DNA of 27,972 nt, taken from positions 1 through 27,972 of the IMG/VR virus record IMGVR_UViG_3300017751_000159, one strand, 5' to 3'. How positions within the stretch are numbered: position 1 is the stretch's first letter; every line of letters starts with the position of its first letter. The position numbers were made by a program, and so were the translations under genes. The stretch comes from a virus. Below the pieces are notes generated by a model. It was not told the origin of the DNA. It was given only the letters and a program-made list of their open reading frames with translations, and made no database searches. This document shows positions 17,006 through 22,657 of the stretch, piece by piece.

Positions 17006-17013
17006 GATAAATA
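17006..17013 (+). promoter_or_regulatory. Late-promoter-like motif 1 (GATAAATA) before putative RNA 1
   Basis: GATAAATA is one base from the T4-type late promoter TATAAATA. With T4 spacing (motif at -13 to -6), transcription would begin at G 17019, which is exactly where the ten-base inverted repeat GTAACAAGTT begins. No protein gene lies within the next 500 bases. There is no obvious -35 box. Confidence 0.6.
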
Positions 17014-17018
17014 ATACT

Positions 17019-17200
17019 GTAACAAGTTATATTCCCAAGTGCTTTTATCGAGGCACTTTATATAATATCCGACATTGTGGCCAATAGAAGAACTTGTTAC
17101 GCATAACATTAATGTTATGCCATTAAACTCTGTTAGACGCACATCTAACATAGTGATTTATCCTAAATAAAGGTGAAGAACACACTTCGGTGTGTTTTTT
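17019..17200 (+). ncRNA. Putative structured small RNA 1 with terminator
   Basis: From the predicted start G 17019, GTAACAAGTT (17019-17028) pairs perfectly with AACTTGTTAC (17091-17100). Inside lie AAGTGC/GCACTT (17037-17042 with 17053-17058) and ATTG/CAAT (17074-17077 with 17082-17085), making a three-way junction. Next come a 20-base perfect palindrome GCATAACATTAATGTTATGC (17101-17120), hairpin TGTTAGA/TCTAACA (17131-17137 with 17144-17150) and a standard terminator at 17179-17200. No ORF of note is present. The RNA would be about 180 bases. It could also be the 3' end of the virion operon. Function unknown. Confidence 0.5.
17179..17200 (+). terminator. Rho-independent terminator with TTCG loop
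   Basis: AACACAC (17179-17185), loop TTCG, GTGTGTT (17190-17196) followed by TTTT. Seven perfect pairs, a very stable tetraloop and a T run. This is the clearest terminator in the window. It ends the virion operon read-through and putative RNA 1. Confidence 0.9.
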
Positions 17201-17240
17201 GCTGAATAGCCATACTATTTGTGATAAATGCCATACAATA

Positions 17241-17248
17241 GATAAATA
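17241..17248 (+). promoter_or_regulatory. Late-promoter-like motif 2 (GATAAATA) before putative RNA 2
   Basis: With T4 spacing the start would be T 17254, the first base of the twelve-base inverted repeat TGTAGCAAGAAA. It lies 41 bases after the strong terminator, as expected for an independent transcript. Confidence 0.6.
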
Positions 17249-17253
17249 TTAGT

Positions 17254-17420
17254 TGTAGCAAGAAAGAAATAAACACTAAATGTTTTCATAACATTTAATA
17301 ACTTGTTATACAACTCAGTTGTGTAGCAGTTACTCTATAGTCCTCAAAAACTATATTAGTTCATTTCCTTTGTTTTTCATATACATACTTAAAAGTTGCC
17401 ACTTTTTGTTTCTTGCTACA
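17254..17420 (+). ncRNA. Putative structured small RNA 2, closed by a 12-base-pair stem
   Basis: TGTAGCAAGAAA (17254-17265) is the perfect reverse complement of TTTCTTGCTACA (17409-17420). The enclosed 143 bases hold four hairpins: AAATGTT/AACATTT (17278-17284 with 17290-17296), TATACAAC/GTTGTGTA (17307-17314 with 17318-17325, one G-T), TATAGT/ACTATA (17336-17341 with 17350-17355) and AAAAGT/ACTTTT (17391-17396 with 17401-17406). This is a multibranch loop closed by the two ends, starting at the predicted start of promoter motif 2. A run of six T follows shortly after. No plus-strand ORF. Function unknown. Confidence 0.5.
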
Positions 17421-17456
17421 TTTACACCTTTTTTCTGTTTCATATTCACTGTATTA

Positions 17457-17464
17457 GATAAATA
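17457..17464 (+). promoter_or_regulatory. Late-promoter-like motif 3 (GATAAATA) with 5' hairpin
   Basis: The context is GATAAATAAAACTGTAAC. The predicted start is G 17470. CTGTAAC (17468-17474) pairs with GTTACAG (17501-17507), placing a hairpin at the very 5' end of the mRNA of the next two genes. The 3' arm touches the weak ribosome site of the gene at 17517, so it could affect translation. The sequence is almost identical to the minus-strand motif at 23841-23848. Confidence 0.6.
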
Positions 17465-17516
17465 AAACTGTAACACGATCATGTAGGCAACACATAGACA
17501 GTTACAGAGATATAAT

Positions 17517-17663
17517 ATGAAAAACAATACAGAAAAGAAAACACTTGACCAAGACAAAATAGCCTCAGTTGCTAAGTTTCTTTATGGACACACCAACATA
17601 AACAGTCTTACACCTAAACAGTTAGCCATAGTCAAATCATGTATAAAGGATAACATACTGTGA
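17517..17663 (+). CDS. 48-residue hypothetical protein
   Basis: ATG 17517 follows promoter motif 3 with a 47-base leader. The product, MKNNTEKKTLDQDKIASVAK... ending QLAIVKSCIKDNIL, is charged and helical. The ribosome site is only GAGAT-like. Its TGA overlaps the next GTG (GTGA), so the two genes are co-translated. No family recognised. Confidence 0.65.
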   Translation: MKNNTEKKTLDQDKIASVAKFLYGHTNINSLTPKQLAIVKSCIKDNIL

Positions 17664-18151
17664 AGAAAAGTGTAAAACAAAGAAAAGCGGCTAATAGAGC
17701 AATATATCATGCTGTTCAACAGCAGAAACAAGCAGATGCCATAGAAGGCATTAACCAAACAATAGAAAAAGATCTATATGGACCACAAAGACAAGTGGCA
17801 TTAGATAGAATAGTAAAAACCCAAGCAACAAAAACAAAAATACAAAAAGCAAATAGCATTGATCAAGTTATTGCTGTGAGCAAAGATCCAATACACGACA
17901 GTATAGGACGCAGAAGTGATTACGGTAGTAGCAAAGTCAGTAGCAAACAACAAACACAACAACTTGTCAAACAAGTAGTTGAAACATGGCAAAACACATC
18001 ATGGCCCATTTCAGGCAAATACAAAAACAAACAACTAAAACAACTACCACTCTCATATTTAGGGTGGGTGATTGATAACTTTCAAGAACACAGTATAGGC
18101 TACAAGTTAGCAAAACAAGAACTTGAAAGTAGATATCACAACATGGCATAA
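17660..18151 (+). CDS. Protein with C-terminal DUF3820 / ExoX-C-like domain
   Basis: This 163-residue protein starts at GTG inside the GTGA overlap. The first 110 residues are basic, Gln/Lys-rich and look helical or disordered (HAVQQQKQADAIEGINQTIE). The last 50 residues (WPISGKYKNKQLKQLPLSYL, then GWVIDNFQEHSIGYKLAKQE) fit the small domain G-K-x-K-x-x-x-l-x-x-l-P-x-x-Y-L-x-W-v found in DUF3820 proteins and at the C-terminus of ExoX-like nucleases. That domain accompanies nucleases and DNA-handling proteins in phages. No nuclease active site is visible here. Probably a DNA-metabolism accessory; moderate certainty for the domain. Confidence 0.7.
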   Translation: MKKSVKQRKAANRAIYHAVQQQKQADAIEGINQTIEKDLYGPQRQVALDRIVKTQATKTKIQKANSIDQVIAVSKDPIHDSIGRRSDYGSSKVSSKQQTQQLVKQVVETWQNTSWPISGKYKNKQLKQLPLSYLGWVIDNFQEHSIGYKLAKQELESRYHNMA

Positions 18152-18411
18152 ACTCAGAACCCTACATAAAATCCCTATAATGCGAAAACATGGTGACGCA
18201 GTGGAAAAGACGGTCGGAAAGGTCACATCACACTTAGTAGAGTAAACTACAAAAAACATACAAGCAAAAACAGTTATGTTATTGACACGAGAACATAACA
18301 CACACTTATAATGTATTATAAGCAAAGTCGTTACAGGTTGGAAAAGAACAGAGTCCATTGCTAATCAGTATGTATAAACAAATACCTGTTGTTTGAAAGA
18401 CTGTGATACTC

Positions 18412-18434
18412 ACATAATGTATCCTTTTAAGAGA
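18412..18434 (+). repeat. Direct repeat copy A (ACATAAT..ATC..TTTTAAGAGA)
   Basis: ACATAATGTATCC followed by TTTTAAGAGA. The second copy at 18471-18492 differs by one base change and one deletion. Spacing start to start is 59 bases. A 12-base-pair hairpin begins inside the end of this copy. Confidence 0.7.
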
Positions 18435-18457
18435 ACACTATACAGTAGTGTTTTCTT
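18429..18457 (+). terminator. 12-base-pair hairpin with T-rich 3' arm
   Basis: AAGAGAACACTA (18429-18440) pairs with TAGTGTTTTCTT (18446-18457) through one G-T pair, loop TACAG. The T-rich 3' arm suggests a terminator for the 17517-18151 operon, although a clean T run after the stem is missing. Confidence 0.45.
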
Positions 18458-18470
18458 GACTGAAATATCT

Positions 18471-18492
18471 ACATAATATATCTTTTAAGAGA
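18471..18492 (+). repeat. Direct repeat copy B
   Basis: ACATAATATATC followed by TTTTAAGAGA, partner of the copy at 18412-18434. ATCTTTTAAGAGAT within it is almost palindromic. Confidence 0.7.
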
Positions 18493-18743
18493 TGTAAATC
18501 ATAAGCAAGTAAGCAACTACACGAGTGTAACGAGTGTTTGCTACTTGGTTTGAGTAAACGCAGTTTGCTCATGTAAGTTGACTCAATAATACTTCTCACT
18601 TAGTCTTGTTTAATGCTTCGCATTAACCAAAAACAAGTCACAACCACTAAAGTGGAGTTGTTGACTTGTTTAAGTTACTCCGTAATCACTATTTGAGTAT
18701 ATCTTTGCTGTCATGACTTAAATATATGCTGTAGGAGACACAC

Positions 18744-19022
18744 ATGAGCAGTTATATATTAAATGATCCTCGTTATGACACCAGAGGAATAGCAGATACT
18801 CATCAAGGTTGGTGTAGGGATTTGCCAGAACAACTAACAGAACAACAAGAGGAAACACTACAGTGGTTATATGACACATCACCACCAAAACAACGCAAAT
18901 ATGTTATAATAGATGACATACTGGTGGAATGTTGCGTTAACAGAGTGCTATACCGTAAACATCATGAGTTTGGATGGTGTAAGGTGACCTCTAACGGTGG
19001 CTATATACAGGTTAAAGGATAA
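18744..19022 (+). CDS. Hypothetical protein before terminase small subunit
   Basis: This 92-residue ORF starts at ATG 18744 with AGGAG at seven- to eight-base spacing. It contains RYDTRGIADTHQGWCRDLPE, a Gln/Glu-rich helix (QLTEQQEETLQWLYDT) and a beta C-terminus with KYVIIDDILVECCVNRVLYR. Three cysteines and two histidines occur, but not in a clear metal-binding spacing. I do not recognise the family. It is the first gene of the packaging block, and its stop codon overlaps promoter motif 4. Confidence 0.65.
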   Translation: MSSYILNDPRYDTRGIADTHQGWCRDLPEQLTEQQEETLQWLYDTSPPKQRKYVIIDDILVECCVNRVLYRKHHEFGWCKVTSNGGYIQVKG

Positions 19023-19025
19023 ATA
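19018..19025 (+). promoter_or_regulatory. Late-promoter-like motif 4 (GATAAATA) before terminase small subunit
   Basis: The octamer overlaps the stop codon of the preceding gene. The predicted start is about 19031, giving a leader of 36 bases. A short hairpin CAGT/ACTG (19037-19049) lies in the leader; here the hairpin is offset from the start by about six bases. AGGAG follows for the gene at 19067. Confidence 0.5.
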
Positions 19026-19066
19026 AACAGAACATCACAGTATTACACTGATTTACAGGAGACATT

Positions 19067-19465
19067 ATGTCTAATGAACATGACAACAACCCAACACCAC
19101 CATATCAAGTAAAAAACATAAAACGCGGTGAGAAAACAGTCACGGGTAGAGTAGTAGGTAGAGCAAAAACAGTTATACCTGAAGATGAGTTCTATCAAAT
19201 GGCTTGCCTTTTCTCCACTTGGAAAGACTTTTCAGAGTATTATTCAGTGCCAGAAAGCACACTCAGAGACAACTTTCGCGATTTATACATAAAAGCAAGA
19301 CAAACCACAAAACGCAAGTTGCGTAGTAAAATGTTGGAAACAGCATTGAACGGTGATAGAGTCATGATGATCTGGTTGAGTAAACAATGGTTAGATATGA
19401 GTGACTCACCTGAAAAAGGTTCAGAGAGTGATATCTTACCGTGGAATGAGGAAACAAATGAATAG
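19067..19465 (+). CDS. Terminase small subunit (probable)
   Basis: This 132-residue protein is placed one small gene cluster before the large terminase. It has a helix-turn-helix-like segment (FSTWKDFSEYYSVPESTLRD, about 46-65) for DNA binding and the C-terminal pattern KMLETALNGDRVMMIWLSKQWLDMSD. That A..G....miwL.KqwL...d motif is typical of small terminase-like proteins in environmental phages, where it precedes oligomerisation. It would recognise the packaging start site and load the large subunit. Its end overlaps the next tiny gene by eight bases. Confidence 0.8.
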   Translation: MSNEHDNNPTPPYQVKNIKRGEKTVTGRVVGRAKTVIPEDEFYQMACLFSTWKDFSEYYSVPESTLRDNFRDLYIKARQTTKRKLRSKMLETALNGDRVMMIWLSKQWLDMSDSPEKGSESDILPWNEETNE

Positions 19466-19574
19466 CGTATATGAAGCAATCAAACAGTATTGGAAACTAA
19501 CACACAATCAAACACTATGGGCAATAGCCGGCATAGGTTTTGTGATAGCAAGTATCATAGCATTAGTGCTATAA
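19458..19574 (+). CDS. 38-residue single-pass membrane microprotein
   Basis: ATG 19458 with GAGGA upstream. MNSVYEAIKQYWKLTHNQTL is followed by one hydrophobic helix (WAIAGIGFVIASIIALVL) that runs to the last residue. It lies between the terminase subunits. Could be a holin-like or host-membrane-acting protein. The family is unknown; short length is the main doubt. Confidence 0.6.
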   Translation: MNSVYEAIKQYWKLTHNQTLWAIAGIGFVIASIIALVL

Positions 19575-19720
19575 TCAGTTGTAAGTCCTGCTGATGCGTA
19601 TATAAGCCTTTATTGCCATTTAGGTTATTTCCCCGCTCAGCAGGCAACCCCAGCACCTCAAAAACAGCCAAAAAACACCATTATTGTATAAATAGTATTA
19701 TCGATAAAGGAGATATAGAT
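19575..19720 (+). other. Structured gap with C-rich tract between small membrane genes
   Basis: CCTGCTGA (19587-19594) pairs with TCAGCAGG (19637-19644), eight perfect pairs. TTGCC (19613-19617), in the loop, is complementary to GGCAA (19643-19647) just after the stem, so a pseudoknot or alternative fold is possible. The stretch 19631-19658 is unusually C-rich for this genome. TATAAATA follows at 19687. An operon end, regulatory RNA or packaging signal are all possible. Confidence 0.4.
19687..19694 (+). promoter_or_regulatory. Late-promoter-like motif 5 (TATAAATA, exact T4 consensus)
   Basis: This copy is identical to the T4 late promoter core. The predicted start is about 19700, giving a short leader before the gene at 19721 that contains AAAGGAG. 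It would drive the small membrane protein and the large terminase. Confidence 0.55.
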
Positions 19721-19912
19721 ATGAAGATGAACTTTTCAGAAGAAAAAACCAGATACATTAACACAATGAGCCTATGTGGACTTAGTCTACTTTGGGGTCA
19801 AATGTTGGGAATGATATCACCATGGTTCACACCATTAACTGTGCTAACAATCATTATTGGATATGGTTCAGAACTAAACAAACCAAAAGAATCCACAAAC
19901 AGCATACACTAA
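19721..19912 (+). CDS. Small membrane protein upstream of terminase
   Basis: I choose ATG 19721 (63 residues), since AAAGGAG stands eight bases upstream; a longer frame from 19613 would read through the structured gap and the promoter motif. The product has a polar start (MKMNFSEEKTRYINT), hydrophobic helices from about residue 16 to 45 (MSLCGLSLLWGQMLG, FTPLTVLTIIIGYG) and a polar end. Probably inserts into the inner membrane with one or two helices. The second membrane microprotein beside the terminase genes; a lysis role is possible but unproven. One base separates its stop from the terminase GTG. Confidence 0.7.
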   Translation: MKMNFSEEKTRYINTMSLCGLSLLWGQMLGMISPWFTPLTVLTIIIGYGSELNKPKESTNSIH

Positions 19913-19913
19913 G

Positions 19914-21152
19914 GTGAAACTCACCCCACCACAAAGGATTATATCAGATGATCCAAATAGATTCCGTGTTGCGGCATGTGGGAGGCGTTTTGGTAAAAGT
20001 TTCTTGAGCATCAATGAACTTGCCAAATACAGTAGACACCCTAATCAAAAGTGTTTGTATGTGGCACCAACTTACCGCCAGGCAAAGCAAGTTATATGGG
20101 ATGAACTAAAGAATAGATTATATGCTGTAAAGTGGATAAAAAAGGTCAATGAAAGTGATCTCAACATACAGTTAAAGAATGGTTCAGTTATATACTTGCG
20201 TAGTGCTGACAACAGAGAAGCATTGAGGGGAGCAAAGTATAACTTCATAGTAATGGATGAGTGTGCTGATATACATGAAGAAACATGGCATCAAATACTT
20301 AGACCCACACTAAGTGACACACAAGGACATGCTTTATTCATTGGTTCACCAAAAGGGCGTAACTGGTTCTTTGACTTATACAGTTTAAGTGGTGAAGAAG
20401 GTTGGCAATCATGGCAGTTCACCACAGAAGAAGGTGGCAATGTGCCCTTAGAAGAAATAGAAGCGGCAAAAAGAGATTTAGACGCCAAAACCTATGAGCA
20501 AGAATACTTATCGCAGTTTGTTAGTTATTCAGGTGTGTGTTACTACAGTTTCACAGAAGACAATGTGTTACCACCACCTAAAACATTACCCACTAACACC
20601 CCTATACACATAGGCATGGACTTTAACATAGATCCAATGAGTGCTGTGGTATGTGTAACAGATCAACAAGACAATGCTTGGGTAATAGATGAAATAACCA
20701 TATACAGTTCAAACACCAATGAAATGGCAGAAGAAATAAAAGCCAGATACGGTAATAGACCAGTGTTTGTGTATCCTGATGCTACTGGACTTAGACGCAC
20801 AACTAACAGCACAGGCATGAGTGATCACCTCATACTACAACATCATGGATTCAAACTGATAACTGGCAAAAGCAATCCGCCAGTAGCAGAACGCATAAGT
20901 AGTGTGAACGCAAGGTTATGTAACAACACAGGTGAACGCAAACTGTTTGTGTCACCACAATGTAAACAACTCAGAGATGGCTTAATCAAAATGACATACC
21001 GTGAAGGCACAAGACAACCAGATAAAAGCACAGGACATGATCATATCACAGATGCTTTAGGCTACTACATACAGAGAACATGGCCTATAATGGGCAAAGC
21101 ACCAGAACCATACAGAAGCACAAGGCGTAGCACAGGAGGCAGTTTAAGATGA
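19914..21152 (+). CDS. terL: Terminase large subunit
   Basis: This 412-residue ATPase-nuclease drives DNA into the prohead and cuts it. Walker A is CGRRFGKS (22-29) and Walker B FIVMDEC with catalytic D115/E116; the coupling motif is FIGSPKG (142-148). The RNase-H-like nuclease half has the acidic residues D236 (IGMDFN), D289 (VYPDATG) and D376/D380 (GHDHITDALGYY). Length is at the short end for the family, as is common for compact marine phages. The start is GTG 19914, two bases after the preceding stop, with AAGGTG overlapping as a weak ribosome site. The last bases overlap the next ATG (ATGA). Confidence 0.97.
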   Translation: MKLTPPQRIISDDPNRFRVAACGRRFGKSFLSINELAKYSRHPNQKCLYVAPTYRQAKQVIWDELKNRLYAVKWIKKVNESDLNIQLKNGSVIYLRSADNREALRGAKYNFIVMDECADIHEETWHQILRPTLSDTQGHALFIGSPKGRNWFFDLYSLSGEEGWQSWQFTTEEGGNVPLEEIEAAKRDLDAKTYEQEYLSQFVSYSGVCYYSFTEDNVLPPPKTLPTNTPIHIGMDFNIDPMSAVVCVTDQQDNAWVIDEITIYSSNTNEMAEEIKARYGNRPVFVYPDATGLRRTTNSTGMSDHLILQHHGFKLITGKSNPPVAERISSVNARLCNNTGERKLFVSPQCKQLRDGLIKMTYREGTRQPDKSTGHDHITDALGYYIQRTWPIMGKAPEPYRSTRRSTGGSLR

Positions 21153-21394
21153 GCAAAAACAAAGACAAACAATGGATAGCAAATGAGAAGATCATTGCCA
21201 AAGATCCTGTATTACGAGGAGCCAGAGACACAGCAGAAGGTTTCAAGCCAAGTTCAGGTATAACCACAGGCAGTAATGATGCTGAATACAAAGCAGGATA
21301 TGACAAAATAAAATGGAACAAGGATAAGAAACAAAAGCCAAAGTTCAAAGTAAGAGTAAACGGTGTGCTACAATACCCAGAAGATGAAGAATAA
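21149..21394 (+). CDS. Small basic hypothetical protein after terminase
   Basis: This 81-residue, Lys-rich protein begins in the ATGA overlap with the terminase. It reads MSKNKDKQWIANEKIIAKDP then GFKPSSGITTGSNDAEYKAG and ends with a small strand-like segment FKVRVNGVLQYPEDEE. It appears largely disordered except for the C-terminus. No family recognised. Coupling to the terminase suggests a packaging or head-related role. Confidence 0.7.
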   Translation: MSKNKDKQWIANEKIIAKDPVLRGARDTAEGFKPSSGITTGSNDAEYKAGYDKIKWNKDKKQKPKFKVRVNGVLQYPEDEE

Positions 21395-21695
21395 GTTTAA
21401 CAAATCAACATATAGGCCATTGCCAGAAGGCTTAACCATAAAAGCCAGTAACATAGACGGACTTGGCTTGTATGCTACTAACATGATACCGGCTGGAACT
21501 AACTTGGGTATTACACATCATTATACACTAAGTAATACTATAAGAACACCGCTTGGAGGCTTTATTAATCATTCAGATACTCCTAACTGTTATATCACTG
21601 TAGAAGAACAACATAACATATTACACACAGTCACAACCATAGGCGCAGGTGAAGAACTAACTGTGTGTTATAGATTGGAGTTATCAGATGACTGA
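21384..21695 (+). CDS. SET-domain protein lysine methyltransferase-like protein
   Basis: Start at ATG 21384 (103 residues), overlapping the previous gene by 11 bases. Family motifs: an opening strand and GLGLYAT (26-32, the R/GxGvfA start), IPAGT (35-39), the catalytic core GFINHSDTPNC (59-69, equivalent to NHSC.PN), and GEELTVCY (89-96, equivalent to GEELt.dY with the active tyrosine Y96). SET domains transfer methyl groups from S-adenosylmethionine to lysine side chains. This is a minimal form without pre- or post-SET cysteine clusters. The target, perhaps a virion or host protein, is unknown. Confidence 0.88.
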   Translation: MKNKFNKSTYRPLPEGLTIKASNIDGLGLYATNMIPAGTNLGITHHYTLSNTIRTPLGGFINHSDTPNCYITVEEQHNILHTVTTIGAGEELTVCYRLELSDD

Positions 21696-21840
21696 ACACT
21701 ATAAACAAACACATGGCGGCAAAGGCTCAGCAAGGCGTAATGCCAATGATAAGGCGTATGCTGATAACTGGGATAAGATATTTGGCAAAAAGTCAAAGAA
21801 ACCACAAAGTGAGGAAAAAGAGCATGACAGAAAGAGATAA
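21688..21840 (+). CDS. Small conserved-type phage protein (GGKGS...NWDKIFGKK)
   Basis: ATG 21688 lies in the end of the SET gene. The 50-residue product contains HGGKGSARRNANDKAYADNW then DKIFGKKSKK. The GGKGS.R......F/Y...W..IFGK pattern is a familiar short protein in T7-like and marine podoviruses and siphoviruses, usually beside the terminase. Function is unknown; the N-terminal basic motif may bind nucleic acid. It overlaps the next gene by 17 bases. Confidence 0.8.
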   Translation: MTEHYKQTHGGKGSARRNANDKAYADNWDKIFGKKSKKPQSEEKEHDRKR

Positions 21841-22093
21841 TAAAGGATATGATGACATAAACAGTTACGACCATCCTGGTGTAGCAATGTTTATGAAGTT
21901 TCAAAGTGATTGGCACACACTAAGTGAATATCAACAACAGTTAGCCACAGAGAACAACAGTATAATATACAAGAGATACCGTTTAAGCCAGAAATATGGC
22001 AAACATGTGTATAACTATCTCACAAATGGTGGCATACGCAAGTATAATGATAAGTATGTTGTGCTGTGGGACAGTTCAGACTCTAATCAATAG
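21824..22093 (+). CDS. Hypothetical protein, end of packaging block
   Basis: Start at ATG 21824 (89 residues), after a purine-rich GAGGAAAAAGAG; the longer frame from 21713 lies within the preceding gene and is rejected. The protein has a helical middle (DWHTLSEYQQQLATENNSII) and ends with Tyr-rich YLTNGGIRKYNDKYVVLWDS. No known family. It is the last plus-strand gene before the convergent hairpin. Confidence 0.65.
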   Translation: MTERDNKGYDDINSYDHPGVAMFMKFQSDWHTLSEYQQQLATENNSIIYKRYRLSQKYGKHVYNYLTNGGIRKYNDKYVVLWDSSDSNQ

Positions 22094-22116
22094 GTAGGTA
22101 GTAGGAGTAACTGGTA

Positions 22117-22162
22117 GGCCTAATGTGCTGTAACTATCGTAAGGTTACAGCCAGCATTAGCC
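22117..22162. terminator. Convergent long hairpin between opposing operons
   Basis: GG and CTAATG (22117-22125, bulged C) pair with CATTAG and CC (22155-22162); CTGTAAC (22128-22134) pairs with GTTACAG (22144-22150), with a short internal loop. The total is about 15 base pairs around a nine-base loop. It lies between two convergent gene ends, and its 3' arm includes the stop codon of the minus-strand gene at 22157. There is no strong T run, so termination may be partial or the hairpin may protect 3' ends of both mRNAs. Confidence 0.6.
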
Positions 22163-22657
22163 GTTTATACTGCCATCAATCAGTTTACCATCCCAATCAT
22201 AGTTTATAACCTTATACCACAAGTTAAGACATTTCTTAACTGATTCAAGGTCTCTACAATCAGTGTTGATACTTTCTTGATGTATTTCAACAGGCCTTAT
22301 AGGTATTTGAACACGCTCACGGTTTCTGGCTTTATACCAGGTATCAGAAGGTCTACGGAAGCCACATTCAAACTCTAACTCTTCATCCCATACTTCAGTG
22401 ATGTATTTGTTTACCAACAAGTGACCATTGTTACATAATGTTCTTGCCGCATTGTTGTATAATACTATGTAAGGTTCACGCTCATTAACACCTGCTGGTT
22501 CTGGTATAATAAACTCTGTTCTCACATTACCGTGTGTGGTATAACTAAAGCCTAACTCAGTGGCTATGTCTATGATAGCAGTTGTTCTTTGAGCAGGATT
22601 TAAGTCATTTGCGTATATGTGTGGTGTGAGTTCTTTGAGGTAAGCAAGTGGATTCAT
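22157..22657 (-). CDS. Hypothetical protein, minus-strand block gene 3
   Basis: This 166-residue protein begins MNPLAYLKELTPHIYANDLN in an ATGA overlap with the gene upstream. The middle reads DIATELGFSYTTHGNVRTEF then EPYIVLYNNAARTLCNNGH, a mix of helix and strand that looks folded. RRPSDTWYKARNRERVQIPI follows, and the end is WYKVINYDWDGKLIDG. I recognise no domain. It is the last of three co-directional genes. Confidence 0.75.
   Translation of the reverse strand: MNPLAYLKELTPHIYANDLNPAQRTTAIIDIATELGFSYTTHGNVRTEFIIPEPAGVNEREPYIVLYNNAARTLCNNGHLLVNKYITEVWDEELEFECGFRRPSDTWYKARNRERVQIPIRPVEIHQESINTDCRDLESVKKCLNLWYKVINYDWDGKLIDGSING

Larger units (their letters stand above)
18152..18743. other. 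592-base non-coding region packed with inverted repeats
   Basis: No convincing gene on either strand. Inverted repeats in order: GTAG/CTAC (18237-18250), GTTATGTT/AACATAAC (18273-18280 with 18292-18299), CTTATAAT/ATTATAAG (18305-18322), the 12-base-pair stem at 18429-18457, CAAGTAAGCAA with TTGCTACTTG (18506-18516 with 18538-18547, bulged A) enclosing TACAC/GTGTA, TGAGTAAAC/GTTTGCTCA (18551-18559 with 18563-18571), TTAATGC/GCATTAA (18610-18626) and AAACAAGTCA/TGACTTGTTT (18631-18640 with 18662-18671). Candidates are a replication origin, a packaging site near the terminase genes, or a structured RNA. No GATAAATA lies inside. Confidence 0.7.

Noticed and set aside
17351-17557. Minus-strand frame of 68 residues with a hydrophobic start
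   Set aside because: Overlaps the structured RNA region, promoter motif 3 and the start of the 48-residue gene; no ribosome site seen.
18193-18226. GTGAC/GTCAC inverted repeat
   Set aside because: Only five base pairs with a 24-base loop; too weak to list as its own feature.
16982-18743. tRNA or tmRNA gene in the non-coding gaps
   Set aside because: No TTCGANTC-type T-loop with matching acceptor stem was found; the helices present do not form a cloverleaf.
19613-19720. Longer start for the small membrane protein before the terminase
   Set aside because: It would translate through the hairpin, the C-rich tract and the TATAAATA motif; ATG 19721 has AAAGGAG.
21713-21823. Longer start for the gene ending at 22093
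   Set aside because: The upstream part lies wholly within a better gene (21688-21840) with a recognised pattern.
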